A DNA stretch of 64,000 nucleotides, taken from the NCBI GenBank assembly GCA_003024175.1, contig MDYQ01000020.1:248001-312000 (forward strand). Direction: 5' to 3'. This DNA is from Planoprotostelium fungivorum. Lineage: Eukaryota > Evosea > Variosea > Cavosteliida > Cavosteliaceae. The position numbers and the translations under genes are program-made. This document shows, in pieces, positions 44,248-55,905 of the stretch (the first letter of the stretch is position 1; each line of letters starts with the position of its first letter). The notes under the pieces were generated by a model. It saw only the letters and a program-made list of their open reading frames with translations, did not search any database and had not been told where the DNA came from.

Positions 44248-46679
44248 TCATATTCCACTGCACCTTCCCACCTTCTCCATCTGCTCCTGGGAGGGTGGGT
44301 GTATCCCATAGAGGTCGTAACTATCCGCAAACATCTGGGCCTCTTCGTCCAACTCATCTTGCTTCGCGTCGATCTGTCCATGTCAGTGTCGCTCACCGTC
44401 TCCCTCACCTCCTCCTGTGTGACGTTCCCTTTCTTGAACTCTCTCATCAGCTCCTCTCTCCTCCGTTCATCCTTGTCCATCGCATCTCTCATCTGGTCAT
44501 CCGCATCCGTCAGTCCATCATATACAGAGACGCAGCCCGCAGCCCTCAACAGACTCCGAATCTCTGCGCACATTCATTCTCCATTCTTTCATTCTCTCAT
44601 CCACATGATATGGATCTCATTCTCTCATCCACATGATATGGATCTCATTCTCTCATCCACATCACATGGATCTCATTCTCTCATCCACATTGATGTCTAC
44701 CCCATTCATCATCTCACCTCGGTGTCCCAGTTCAATGGCCACGTCCAGAGCGGTTCTGCCCATGTAGTTCCTCTGTTCCACATCTGCACCCTTGTCGATC
44801 ATCATCTGCTCCATCTCAGTGACAGTCGATGATTCGATGAACACCTGGACCAGATTCAATCTCCCAGAGGCAACTGCCATGTGGAGGGGTGGATCCTCTG
44901 GTGCAGTCAGTGGAGTCATGCCTCTCCTCTTCACCTCTCTCCATGATGGCTGTGTCGATGGGAGCGCCGTTCTGCATCAACTCCACAGAGCCCTCAGGAA
45001 AGTTATACTTGAGACAGGCAGTGAGAGGGTTGCACATACTTCCGTCCTTCAGTTTGAAGGGTTGAACACTAGCACCGGCCCTCACGAGCATCTGCATCAC
45101 CTGCTCGTGTTTATCTTGGTTCATTTGGACATTGAAACAAGACTGATGTCTCAGAGAATGTACGTACCCTCAGACTTCTCCTGTCGATGGAACACAGGAG
45201 AGGAGTGTACCCTTCGTTGTCACTCTGCTCCAGCAGTGCTCGGCCTCTCTCGGTCTCTAATATAGCCTTCACAATCTCTGCCTTGCCTTCACTCGCTGCG
45301 ACATGAAGGACTGTATCTCCAAATTGCGTCTGAAAGATTCTCAGACGACGTCGATGAGGGATGTTCACCTTTATGTTCATGGATGCACCTCTCTGGATGA
45401 GATACTTGGCGATCCAGTCTTTGGATGGGGCTTTCTCTTTCATCAATTGCCTGTATTCCATCGGCGAATCATCTATTTCCTCCTCCTCTTCTCCTTCCCT
45501 CAGCTCCTCAGGCTTGGGAACACTCTTTAGTCCCGTGGTGGAGATAGCATAGTGCAGGGCTGTCGCATTCAACTTGTCTACGGTGTCGATTTTGGCTGTG
45601 ATATGATGAGGGAGAGAAAGATGTGTGAGGATCACCCCCTGATGTGAAGAGAGCCTCAATGATGTGGTCCTCTCCAAGTTCACAGGCGAGGTGCAGGGCG
45701 GTCTGCCCCTTGAGATTGGTGATGTTGACATCGAGGGGGAAGTTGAGGATGAACTCGATCATCTCCTTGGAGGAGCCCATCATCACTGTCATCGTCAGCT
45801 ACCTCCACAAAGGCTGCAAGGTAGTTCCATCGAACTTGTATGGCTCACCCGCTTCGTGTAGGAGGGAGTTTCCTGTGGATGGATCGAGAGAATAGGGGCT
45901 GACACCATTTTGAGTGAGGTAGCGGAGGATGCTCATCTTCTCGTGTTCGTCTGCATTCTGCAACAGGAGAGAGATGGGTCTCATTCCATCTTCATCGGGG
46001 GCGTCAAGAGATGCGCCTGCCTTGTGAAACATCTGCACAGCTTCCACTGCCATCCCGTCATTCTCTTCTCTTCAGAGACCCTCCACCTGTTCCATGGACG
46101 ACAGCAAAATGAAGAGGTGGACAACCCTTCTGATCGGTTTTGAGGATGTCGTTATCTTTTTCCTTCAACAGATCTCTCAACATATCTAAATTGAACTTCT
46201 TTCTATCTTTCAGTTCAGGACTGACGGTCGCTGCGACGTGGAGCAGTGGCTAGGTAATTTTCATTCAACATCATCGATCGTCACTACTTCACTCACCAGA
46301 TCTATCCTCTCCTGGACCAACAACACACTGGCACATTTTCTGTGGTTCTATTCTCTGTTAAAGAGCATCACTGACCTGATATGCTTACCTTCAAAACAGC
46401 TTTATCGATTGTATCACAGCAGGTTGGTGATTGGTTCGTCTCTTGCGCTTTCTTCATTTTTTCGAACATGGATGGTAATTTCAGGGGAGAAGCTCTCTTA
46501 CTAGCTGGCACCTTGGCATCATTCTTCTTCGTTTTCTTGGCAGTTGACACCTTCTTGAGCGAAGTTGCAAAGGTTACATGGGGAACCACATTATTTGAGG
46601 TAACTATAATCGATGCACGTAAAGGGGTAAAAGGTCTTAGATTCTGTGGATTGAAAATTATTCTAGCTCTTGATAGCAT
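44248..46679 (-). CDS. Ankyrin repeat protein
   Basis: About ten exons from MLSRARIIFNPQNLRPFTPL at 46679. A basic Lys/Pro-rich N-terminus (possibly an organelle-targeting or nuclear signal) is followed by ankyrin repeats: PLLHVAATVSPELKDRKKF, CPPLHFAVVHG, TGNSLLHEAGEPYK, GQTALHLACELGEDHIIEAL, NATALHYAISTTG, GDTVLHVAASEGKAEIVKA, PPLHMAVASGRLNLVQVFIE, GRTALDVAIELGHRG. The C-terminus is helical and charged (DDQMRDAMDKDERRREELM, QDELDEEAQMFADSYDLYG) ending VGRCSGI with TGA at 44248. Ankyrin repeats bind partners; no catalytic domain is seen. The last but one intron holds a minisatellite. The start lies 75 bases from the ATG of the divergent ataxin-10 gene. Confidence 0.82.
44585..44698. repeat. 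28-base minisatellite in an ankyrin-gene intron
   Basis: About four copies of a unit containing CATTCTCTCATCCACATGAT followed by ATGGATCT. The first two full copies are identical and the outer ones diverged. It lies wholly inside the intron before the EIRSLLRAAG exon. Confidence 0.9.
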
Positions 46680-46754
46680 TATCAGTCTTTCCCGTGATCT
46701 GTGCTCACTGAAATAAAACTAGTTCCCTGTTCACATCACATCACTTTACACATC

Positions 46755-48818
46755 ATGTCTGCTGAGCTCATCGCTGCTATCTCTAATGTTGCCAATACCA
46801 AAGAATTATTAGCACAGAGTGTGGAGTCGACAAAGGACCCATCAACAAGGTGATGTAGGAAGTGACCCATGAATTTGATTCGATTCAGGAGCTCGTTTCT
46901 GTTAGAAGAGTCACTCATTCCTTCTCTTCTTGACCTCCTAGAGAGAATAGCATCATCTGTGGAGCAACTATCACCGAGTCTCAGGGTACAACGGAGAGCC
47001 TCAGAAACAAAAGAAGAACCCATACTAGCAACGTTACACACATTAGAGGCAATCGTCTCTACCTATTCCTTCTGACAGTTGTAGGAAGGGATGTACCTAC
47101 TCAGGCTGTTGAGAAATCTGGCAATAGAGAAGGCTTTTCAAGAGAAGATGAGGTGTTCTGATCGTGCTATTCGAACGAACATAACGTCATCCTCCAGAGA
47201 TTACAATCTACTGAAGGGAGCACTCAGAATAATGGAAGCACTGAATGACAGAATAAGTGATCTGAGAAGAGATTACGAAGAGGAAGATCGAGCGATGTGG
47301 TGGAGTCAGCAAGGTGATGCTGATCTTTGCCTCACTATTCTCAAACTGAGAAGCTACACTCACTGTTCGCGCAACCGCACAATACATCTGCAATTTCGTC
47401 ACTGGCAATTTTAACAATCAAGAACTGTTATGGAACACAGTGGTCAGCGAGCCGTTGAGGTACGTATGAATGACACGATACTAAACGAGAGGACGAAGCT
47501 GATTCGTGCAGCACGTACCTACGATGTGGTATAGACCGTATGACAGTAGGCGCCCTCTGTGCCACAGTGTACAATTGCATAGCCAACAGTGAGGAGAGGA
47601 TGACACATCTAACGAGGGAGGGTCACGAGCTGTTAGATGTGATGCTGAGAACTACCGCGATCGATAAGAGAGTAGCTACCGACGAGGCCTTCGATTGGGT
47701 GTGAGTGTCCTCTTCTACACATGACGCTGACGATACCAGCTATTTCTGTGTGAATAAGATATTGGTCACTGGTAACTTTGTTGAAGCTTACAAGCATCTG
47801 GGCGATTCGGACACTACGGACTCTCAGGTATGCACAGGCTATAATAGTCGATGGTTTCTAAGGGATGATAGGTGGTATTGATGAAGATGGTAGAAGCCAT
47901 TGTACACAAGACAAAGGAGGATCAAACCTATCCTATAGATCATCCGACCTGCCGATTTTTAGTTGAAAAGCTCAACGAGATATCGAGAAAGTCCCTCACG
48001 GAATCGATAACGAAGGAGGAGAAAGGGGAAGATGATTCAGTAGACTCAGTCTTCAACGATGAGGAGTTTGTGAGGTAATACGGGTATCAAGATAGAAGGG
48101 TGATGTGCGACAGATTGAAGGTATCATCCAACGATTTGGAGATGATCTTTGTGCTACTACAGCTATTTGGAACAATCACTGTGTCCAATAACGATCAAAC
48201 TTCTCCCTTTTCTGAATTGCTCTTCGATTGCGGCATTGTAGATACTATCTCAGGTGATCGTCAGTATGAATGTAATGGCATTGAAAATGGATAGACTATT
48301 TGAAAGAAGACTACAAAGCAGAGAGGGAGCATATCGCCAAGGGAGGAAAAGTAAGCGATTCAAATAGAGGTGGTCTCTCTTTTGGTTTCAAGAGAGATCT
48401 CGTCAACATCCTGGCTAATCTCTCTTTCAAAAACAAAAAGGTGTGACGGAAAGTATTCACAGAATAATCGACTGGAAGGTGCAAGACAGAGCTAGGGAAT
48501 TGGATCTATTCCCTGTCCTGTTGGCTAGCTGTCGTTTGGACGACAAGAATCCTTGTGAATACAGAGCATTTCGAGTCACTGAGTGTCTGCAGATATCAAG
48601 GAGTGGAGTATATTGTCGCTAAGAAACCTGATGGAGGATAATCTACAAAATCAGGAGGCTATCAGCCAGATCAAATTGCAAGGTAGGGACAACCATGCAG
48701 CTTGATGAACGTGTATGAAATGTTCACAGGACCGGCTCCCAGCGCAGAGTTAGATGAGCTGGGGTTGAAAGCAGAGATAGAGAATGGCAAGATAAAGCTC
48801 ACCCCCGTGGAGATGTGA
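46755..48818 (+). CDS. ATXN10: Ataxin-10 homologue
   Basis: About ten exons. MSAELIAAISNVANTKELLA starts a helical armadillo-like protein: SLIPSLLDLLERIASSVEQL, YLLRLLRNLAIEKAFQEKM, QYICNFVTGNFNNQELLWNT. The C-terminal ataxin-10 domain is well matched: FGFKRDLVNILANLSFKNKK, LLASCRLDDKNP, FIREWSILSLRNLMEDNLQN, then an end LGLKAEIENGKIKLTPVEM, TGA at 48816-48818. Ataxin-10/Cut86-type proteins act in cytokinesis and neuronal survival in animals and in septation in yeast; the molecular role is not settled. The join between the LDDKNP and FIREW exons follows the conserved sequence. Confidence 0.82.
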
Positions 48819-48982
48819 GCAGGCGACAGTATGAATGAGATTACACGAAGCAATGATTTATAAAATCTTCGATTGTCTTCCGGCGACGGGTGATTTAGAT
48901 GCTCTCGTGTCTAGCATGGACGACAGATTCCCTAATATCTTACTCTGTTTGCGCTCCCAAATACTTGTATTTGATAGCTTCT

Positions 48983-50935
48983 TTATCTCTCCACCTGTAA
49001 AAGATCAGTCCGAACAATAGAGACGTAAAATAACACACTCTCAAAGAAAGAATTGAGACGGCTCTTCCACCCATCTCGGTTCGTTTTGAGTTGGTCGATG
49101 CACTTCTGCAGTTGTGGAAAGACTATCTCTCTCAGTCTTCTCGTATTCATCAGTAGATCACCTTGAACGACAAGTGAATAGAGAGGAAGACACAACTTCT
49201 CGATGAAATTGATCTGTTCCTTGGCTATGATGACTTTCGAGCGATCCATGAATGCCGTCATAGGTAACCCAAGCTCCTTCTCTTTGTCGCTGCTCTCGTT
49301 AATCTTTCCTCTTCACTTGATGGTATAGATCATCATTCACCTCTGCTGGAAGAACTCCTCGAGAACTAGCTTGGCCCACCGCTGTCCTGTTGACAGTGAA
49401 TCTACTGGTCAATAACGAGTCAATCACCAATCTGCGGAGAGCGAATCTCGTTACTGAGGTCAGCGCACTTCATGAGGGCGCACATGACCAACTTCTTATC
49501 TTCACTGGACATGGCCACTCTCTTGTGTCTCCAATGAGAATTCAACTCAGTCTTCCTCTCTTCCAATCCCTGTGATTGTCATTCCATGAATGGGATGTCA
49601 ATCAACAGGATGTGCGGTGAAGAGCACAAAGAAGAAAGAGAAGAAGAACCTTGAGAATGGCACCATGGATGGCTAAATCAGTAGCCAATATGAGATCTCG
49701 GAGAGAGGAATACACTTGTACCAACTCATCAGAGCTGAGGTTGACCAGAATATTACAATGCTTTTTGTTCAGTATGGCAACACAATTGAGGAAATGGTGG
49801 TTCTCTAATACGGACTGTACCGATTAGTCAGCATCGACCTAATCTTCACCTTTTTATGAAGGTTGGATATCCTCGTCAGTGCTTTCTTTTGAAAATCATT
49901 ATTTAGCCCCGGATGATCACAGTCGTGACACATGGCAGCGATGATCATGGATAGTGTCTCCAGTGGTGTTAATATATTGCTCGCTTGACAACTCTGTTTC
50001 TCTCAGTCCCTTGATGACCGTCTGACACACCTTGATGAAGTAGTACATGGTCTGAGTCACATTGAAAGCATGATAGAAGTTGTGAAAGGGTACATGTCTG
50101 TATCTTCTGGCTATCGTATAGATGAATCTGTTCTTTTTCAATCGGTGTTACTTTGTCTGTGTCTACCTGTGAAGAGTGACAGTTGGAATTTTGAATGTGT
50201 CGATCAGATCTAAGTCTTGAAAGATCTTCGTCAACAGCAATACTGCATGAAGCTCATTATTCGCTTCTTTGTATGGGAGGATATCGAACTCGCGTGTGGC
50301 TAACTGTCTCGTGTCAGAGTCTGATTCTATGTTTTGATGTAGATATATAGAATAGAGGATAGAAATTTGAGGAATCACGTCGATAGCTTCCTGTCTAGAG
50401 ATACTGTTGATGTTGATGCAGGGAATGAGGAGATCAATATATCGCAGTGTCTGAGAATGGACAAGAGCCAAAGAGAGATCGTTCTGGCTGATCGGGTTTG
50501 TGTTTTCTGTTAGACTCCTCTGCGAGCCGTTCAACGCAGGATATTTGTTCATCGATACAAATGGATTCTCCAGAATCTTATTCAACATTCTTTCTGTAGG
50601 TGTGGATGTCTGGTCTCTATCAATTGGAGCATATTCGGTGGTGCTTACCCGGGGTTTGATGGTCCCATCTATCAATTTGTGCCCGAGCTCCTCTTCGTAG
50701 GCCTGTATAATCAATTCAAATTCAATTTGTATCTGGTCTACTAGTGCCCGTAATTCTTGTACCTTTGGATGTTTGTACCATCAAAGCACGATTTGTACAA
50801 TATCACCTCCGCATTAAGGTCGTCCACGATTTCTTCTTTTTTTTCCAGAGCAGTTTCCACAATTGCAGACTTTCTTAGAGTGAGCCTCCTCTCCGTCACA
50901 GATTTGCCGATGACTGTTTCTACCGTTAACGTCAT
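48983..50935 (-). CDS. 3',5'-cyclic nucleotide phosphodiesterase (class I, HD fold)
   Basis: About eight exons. The N-terminus from MTLTVETVIGKSVTERRLTL is partly coiled coil (KKEEIVDDLNAE joined to VQELRALVDQIQIEFELI). The catalytic domain has ATREFDILPYKEANNELHA, then ARRYRHVPFHNFYHAFNVTQ (first His of the metal site), IAAMCHDCDHPGLNNDFQ (HD motif), LENHHFLNCVAIL, ATDLAIHG, and the late signature GLPMTAFMDRSKVIIAKEQI with FIEKLCLPLYSLV. The metal-binding His and Asp residues are present. Class I PDEs hydrolyse cAMP or cGMP. The stop at 48983 is the same whether or not the last 36-base intron is spliced. Upstream of the chosen Met the frame stays open for a few codons. Confidence 0.88.
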
Positions 50936-51440
50936 ATAGTTGAACAGCACCCTTACATCTTTTCATTCCATGGACGGTAGAATAACAGAACTTGACTTCG
51001 CTCGCTTCCGAGGTTGGCGTTGATGCAGTGCCCCTGTAACCGAAAATTTAATGTCATCATACAAACAGAGAATATTGTCATCTACAACTGAATCTCAGCA
51101 AACAACTCCTCCGTTGGTCCCTCAACCTCCCATCATATTCACATTGCTCATGCCTCTCAACGCCTACACCTCTGGGATCAAAAGGTGTGCCGTCCTCCCA
51201 AGTACTCTTGCTTTCCAAAGAATGTGGAAGTTGATGCGAGAAGAGTCGCCAAGAGACTGTCGCAGGCTTCTTGCGAAGCACTACGAATTGACAGCGACAT
51301 AAGTAAGCCGAAAAACATGAGGTAGCTTGATGACACACGCAGGATGACACTATGATCAAACGAGTGTATCGGCACGCGACACAGACAGAAGAATGTAGAA
51401 AAAGGAAACCCGATCTTGTTGATCTGCACGCACAAAGGGG
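50936..51440. other. Gap between the phosphodiesterase and the transposase frame
   Basis: Open pieces with coding-like composition occur here (for example VDARRVAKRLSQASCEALRI near 51220-51290) and may be 5' exons of the transposase gene, but they do not join it in frame. No terminal inverted repeat is recognised. Confidence 0.35.
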
Positions 51441-52907
51441 ATGTTTGAGTTTCTGTCTCACATCGATGCAAGCCAGCTACCTCTCACAAGGAAAACTATT
51501 GTAGAGACTGTAAAATTCTGCACTGAGTTGGACATGAGCATAAAAAGTGTTCAAAATTGGTAAGATGTGGAGTCACACGTGAGTTCTGACGAACACAGGT
51601 ACTGTCGGAATGCAAGCGAGTACGGATTGAATTGGAAACGTGGCCAACGACAACAATCATCACCCCGAGTAACGTAGAGGCAATCAATTCCTTCTTCGAA
51701 GAGTTATACAAGTTGAAGACAGATGGTAATACCATCTTTGTAATGGATGAGTGCCCGCTGGACACAGAGCCTTATAGATTGTATCGCTGGGCCAGAGCAG
51801 GCACTACGGCAAAGGTGACATCACATTCCAATCATTGAATGACACCAACAGTATAATGTGGCTCTCAAAGCTCGAAAGAGACACACACTAGTAATGATGA
51901 TCTCCGACAAACAGACCGTCCATCCTATTTTTCTCGATCACGACGCACGTGATTCCAATGGTGCTCCGATCAAGGGTCTGACAGACCACATTATGTCGCA
52001 ATGGGGAGAGCTGATTCTTCAACAAGTCAAGAAGGGCGATGTCATAGTGATGCACAATCTTGCTGCACACAAACAGACAGCCGTGAGTGCACGATCCCAC
52101 AACGATGTTTTTTAGAAGGTATCGGAGGAGAAGGGGATTCACATTTGCGATCCTGCCCTACATGGCGCTCTACTTGTCTCCACTTGACAACTACTGGTTT
52201 GCCATGTTGAAGAGGCGCTTTGCCACATTTGTTGACGAAGAGATGACAGACCTTTTCCAACAAACACACAACGTGATCGAAGATCGAGCGCTCACACCTG
52301 CCAGATCATAACGAGCCTGAGCGAACAGATGAAGGCGTGTTTTGACAAGTGTATGTTCCCCACAGCCTCAAATCAAGTGGCGCCTTGCTTTGGAACGGAG
52401 GAATTCAGGGATATTGTCACTGGAACAAACAAACACATTGCTTTGATCTTGAAAAACGGAACGCAATCATCACCCTCACAAGGAGCCGAAACCTTCGAGA
52501 AGGACGATGGAGGGGACACAGAACCTGAGAGTAAGAAGCGATGTTGATCGATTCATGTCACCAACAATCTGTAGACACCATTACGGAGAAGGAAGAGCAA
52601 ACCAGCGTTGACGACGGTAACAAAACAGGATTAGGTGTGATTTACTCATGTGACATCATCTCGTCTGATTGCATCATCAGATGAAGAAGGACAAGAGGAT
52701 GCAGCGGAGGTGAAACACACTCCAATTGAAGACAATCGAGCGAATCAGCTGTCTGTTGGTAAAAGTGTGCTTTGTGAATTGATTGAACATCGTGATTGAG
52801 ACAGATCAGATGATTCTCCGATGCATGTGGAAACAGAGAAGAAGAACGATACAGGAGGAGATGCAATTACTGTTGAGAATCAGCTAAACATAACCAATGA
52901 ACAGTGA
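51441..52907 (+). pseudogene. DDE transposase gene of a Tc1/mariner or IS630-like DNA transposon, decayed
   Basis: The first part (MFEFLSHIDASQLPLTRKTI, VETVKFCTELDMSIK) looks like the helix-turn-helix DNA-binding end. After an intron, RIELETWPTTTIITPSN leads to the first catalytic block (GNTIFVMDECPLDTEPYRLY). The next is VHPIFLDHDARD, then KKGDVIVMHNLAAHKQTA, where a catalytic Asp is expected but His is found. The last block (ILPYMALYLSPLDNYWFAML) sits in a different frame from the preceding KVSEEKGIHI, with no room for an intron, so the gene carries a frameshift near 52140-52150. Downstream exons add an acidic tail ending ENQLNITNEQ at 52907. The short introns (for example GTGACATC...CAACAG near 51815-51853) mean the element carries host-style introns. 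It should be inactive. Confidence 0.72.
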
Positions 52908-53612
52908 TGTCGTTGTGATCATGTTGACCCACCCAGACTTACCACACATTCAAAGAAAATCCAATGGATTATCTGACACACTCAACATAAAATATCAAGT
53001 CAGTGTCATCATCAACAATGACATGATGCCAAGTGATGAACACTGACTTACATATAGCAAATGATCTGAAGACTGATGGAAGGACAGTCTTCAACCCCTG
53101 AGAATGTGCGCCTCCATCAATTCAACGCTCGCTCACATGCGGCAAAGAACGCCACAAACTGGAATCCTCCTTTTTGTGTCAGGTGAGATCATATGATGAG
53201 ATGACAGGATGGCAGTCCTCGCATACAATGGGTTTAGGTGAGGTGTGAAATAAATCACAAACCAACCGCTGCTCCTCCTCTACTCCCTGTGCTTCCATTG
53301 TACCTATCCTCCAGTGTCTGTGTGGCGTGGTGCCTTCAGAGACGTGGGTCAACCTGGTGTTTTCGCTGAGTCCTTCCACTGTGGCTTCGCCCATCTGTAT
53401 GATGATCATCTAGAGCACCCTAGATGATCAATAATAAATCTATTCAATTGAATCGATGCTTTTATTTGCTTTATCTACATCTGATTTGGGTTTTCTGGTT
53501 GGTGTCCATGCATTTGGATCACTAATTTTTGATGATTTCGCTATAAAAATAATTTTTTCTGTTTTTTGGTCGGAAAGGTTAGGAACCAAGTCCCGCGGAT
53601 AGCACAACAAGC
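52908..53612. other. Gap with a MITE fragment
   Basis: Apart from the MITE half at 53483-53530 there is no supported feature. A short minus-strand frame (53179-53409) has no family match. Confidence 0.4.
53483..53530 (+). mobile_element. Fragment of the GATTTGG inverted-repeat element (MITE)
   Basis: Some 48 bases starting GATTTGGGTTTTCTGGTTGG match the left end of the element at 63252-63381, including CATTTGGATCACTAATTTTT. The other end is not present, so this is a truncated copy. Confidence 0.7.
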
Positions 53613-55117
53613 ATGTCCCTCTCGGACGTGATACAGAGCATTCCTGAAATCACTGGTCATCTCAGCCTTCGCGATCTCAACCATCTCTCGCAGATCGACC
53701 GACAGACACAAGAACTGATCCACAGAGAAGAACACTTTGACGAACAGACGTGGCAGTATCTGTGTCTGAGGGACTTTCACTATCAGGTAAGAAGATCAGC
53801 CGATCACGTTACAAACAAAGAACAAACGTGATGGCTGACTGAGAGAAGCCAAAAAAAGGACACAATGCAAGAACTTACCGTCAAGTCTACCGAGGTGATC
53901 TGATGTCTTCATCATCCACTCTCAACTGCCACAGATCTCATTGAATGGAAGAGAAGCCCCAAGCCCATTGCAGAATCCTTCAGCATCACAAAGCCCGGGG
54001 GTGAACGTCCAACTCATCTTGTGTTGATGACCTCATCAGGCGGTCTGAGCCTTCTGGATCAGTTTGGCACTGGCATTTCACTGCACGGTGAACCCTTGGC
54101 CTACTCTTGGCCTCACTGTTGGGACGGCAGTCTTATCCGTTTCTGTGTGAATGGTTCAGGTTCTTACGAGTGAGTGTACAATAACATTTCAATGCCATCG
54201 TATTTTTACCGACACAGGCCAGAGAAAAGTGAGGAGATATCGGCTGTACTCAACTCTGGTACCATTGACAGTGGTACAAGCTTGAGGCAACAGTTTGAAT
54301 CACTGGTTGAGCTATTAGAGCCAGGGAGTTATACTATCGAAGTGGAGGTGGACGATGCGTGGAAGCGTATGAAACCAAGAGAGGGAGGAGAGAAGGAAGT
54401 TGAAGAGGAGAAAGACGAAGAGTACGGGGAAATGGGCTACTTTGAGGAGCAGTGTGCATCTCAAGTGTATTACACACAAGACGAAAAGTTGTTGAACGAA
54501 GAGAGGGTGGGGATATACGACGTGGGGAGATTGAAAGATGAAGGTCAAGGAGTATCTACAGATGATCAGAGGGGGACGAAGGCCCTTGGTATTGGTGGCT
54601 GTTCCAAGAACTATTGCATACAGTCGTGGCATTATTGGATTCATTGGGGAGAGGGCCCCATTCTATTGGACAAACCAAGATCGTTATATATTGGACGGCC
54701 ACCATAAGGTGCCTTCATTCGACCTCTTTCGAAACGATCCATCCGCATGTCAGGTCATCATATTTCGCTCATGTGACTTCACAGTACAAGGCATACATGA
54801 GAGGAAGTATTAATCCGTTCTTCTTGACAATCCGTTTGAATCGAACAACACAAGAGAAGGCTTACGTTCGGTCCAACGATGAATACTGGGGAGGCTGGGG
54901 CTCTTGGATCCAACACATATGTATCACGGCAGTGCAAGGAGAAGAACAAGATGGATGTGTTACGAAGGAGGAGCTGAAGATGATTGAGAGGTTGCAAGAG
55001 ATAGTGAGGAAGAGAGCAGCACAAAGGCCAGCGAACGAAGGAGATGAGAATCGGATGCTGGTGTGGAGGGAAGACTGGAACGCCTTCTTGGCTGAAATCG
55101 CGACTGGGTCGATCTGA
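53613..55117 (+). CDS. F-box-like protein
   Basis: Five or six exons. The start MSLSDVIQSIPEITGHLSLR continues DLNHLSQIDRQTQEL and TWQYLCLRDF, a pattern typical of F-box proteins, whose N-terminal helices bind Skp1. Then RTYRQVYRGD, LIEWKRSPKPIAESFSITK, LVLMTSSGGLSLLDQFGTG, and an acidic stretch (EEEKDEEYGEMGYFEEQCAS). Later parts are MIRGGRRPLVLVAVPRTIAY, FYWTNQDRYILDGHH, YKAYMRGSINPFFLTIRLN and DEYWGGWGSWIQHICITAVQ, ending FLAEIATGSI with TGA at 55117. The C-terminal domain is not recognised. One join near 54500-54540 needs an intron of only about 31 bases and is uncertain. Confidence 0.6.
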
Positions 55118-55905
55118 TCTCGATATATATGGAATCGGCTCAGTGACTTTGTTTCTGCATCCACTCTGTGATTCTTTCTATTCCCATCTTTTGCTGTACT
55201 GCCTTTTTATGATGTATATTTTCTCATTTTCGGTCGCAACAACCATCACAAGATACAAAGCCCTCCAACTAGGTCTTCCTCTCGTCCATCTCACTGCCGT
55301 GGGCGAAGAGAGGCCATAGGTGACAGTTATACCATCTATCGTTGTGAACCTCTGCAGCAATACAGATCTATGATGTGACGTGATGGGGGTTGACACATCA
55401 GGTTCGATTGAGAGGAATCTGACGAATCTTATTCTTATTGAATCATATTCTCAGTCTTGAACCTATCGTGGTCATATAAATTCGAAGCTCATTGGTTGTA
55501 GACGACGGCATCTCCATACGTAATGATTGGGGTGTTGGATAGTCGTAGTAAGAGTAGGAGTAGTACAAGGTGAGAGACATCTTGTGTCAGAGAAGAGAGA
55601 CATCTTCATCAGATAATGGAGTGCAAAAATTACCCTGGGAAGACCCATTCAACGGTGAGTCAACAAGATATCTCGACAACAAAGATGTAACGAAATGAAT
55701 AGTTCAAGATTGTCTGAGTCATAAATGAGAGGAGCAAAAAAGAATTGAAGAGGTCCAGCCAGTTTTGTGGGAGGGACATGACTAGTGATTAATCTTCAGA
55801 TCTTTGAAGCCGCCCTGCAATGCACCTATTGCAAAAAGGACGATGTTAGGTTTAATGATAATCGATCAGTAGATGAGGATGATTAACATATATTTTACAA
55901 TGCTA
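55118..55905. other. Gap with no supported gene
   Basis: AT-rich sequence. A minus-strand frame of 72 codons (55178-55396) has no family match and is not supported by splice signals. Confidence 0.4.

Noticed and set aside
44585-44698. Possible CRISPR array
   Set aside because: The 28-base units are joined head to tail without spacers, inside a eukaryotic intron; it is a minisatellite.
51051-51302. Independent gene starting MSSYKQRILSS
   Set aside because: The frame overlaps coding-like sequence in another frame and has no family match; it is more likely part of the decayed transposon region.
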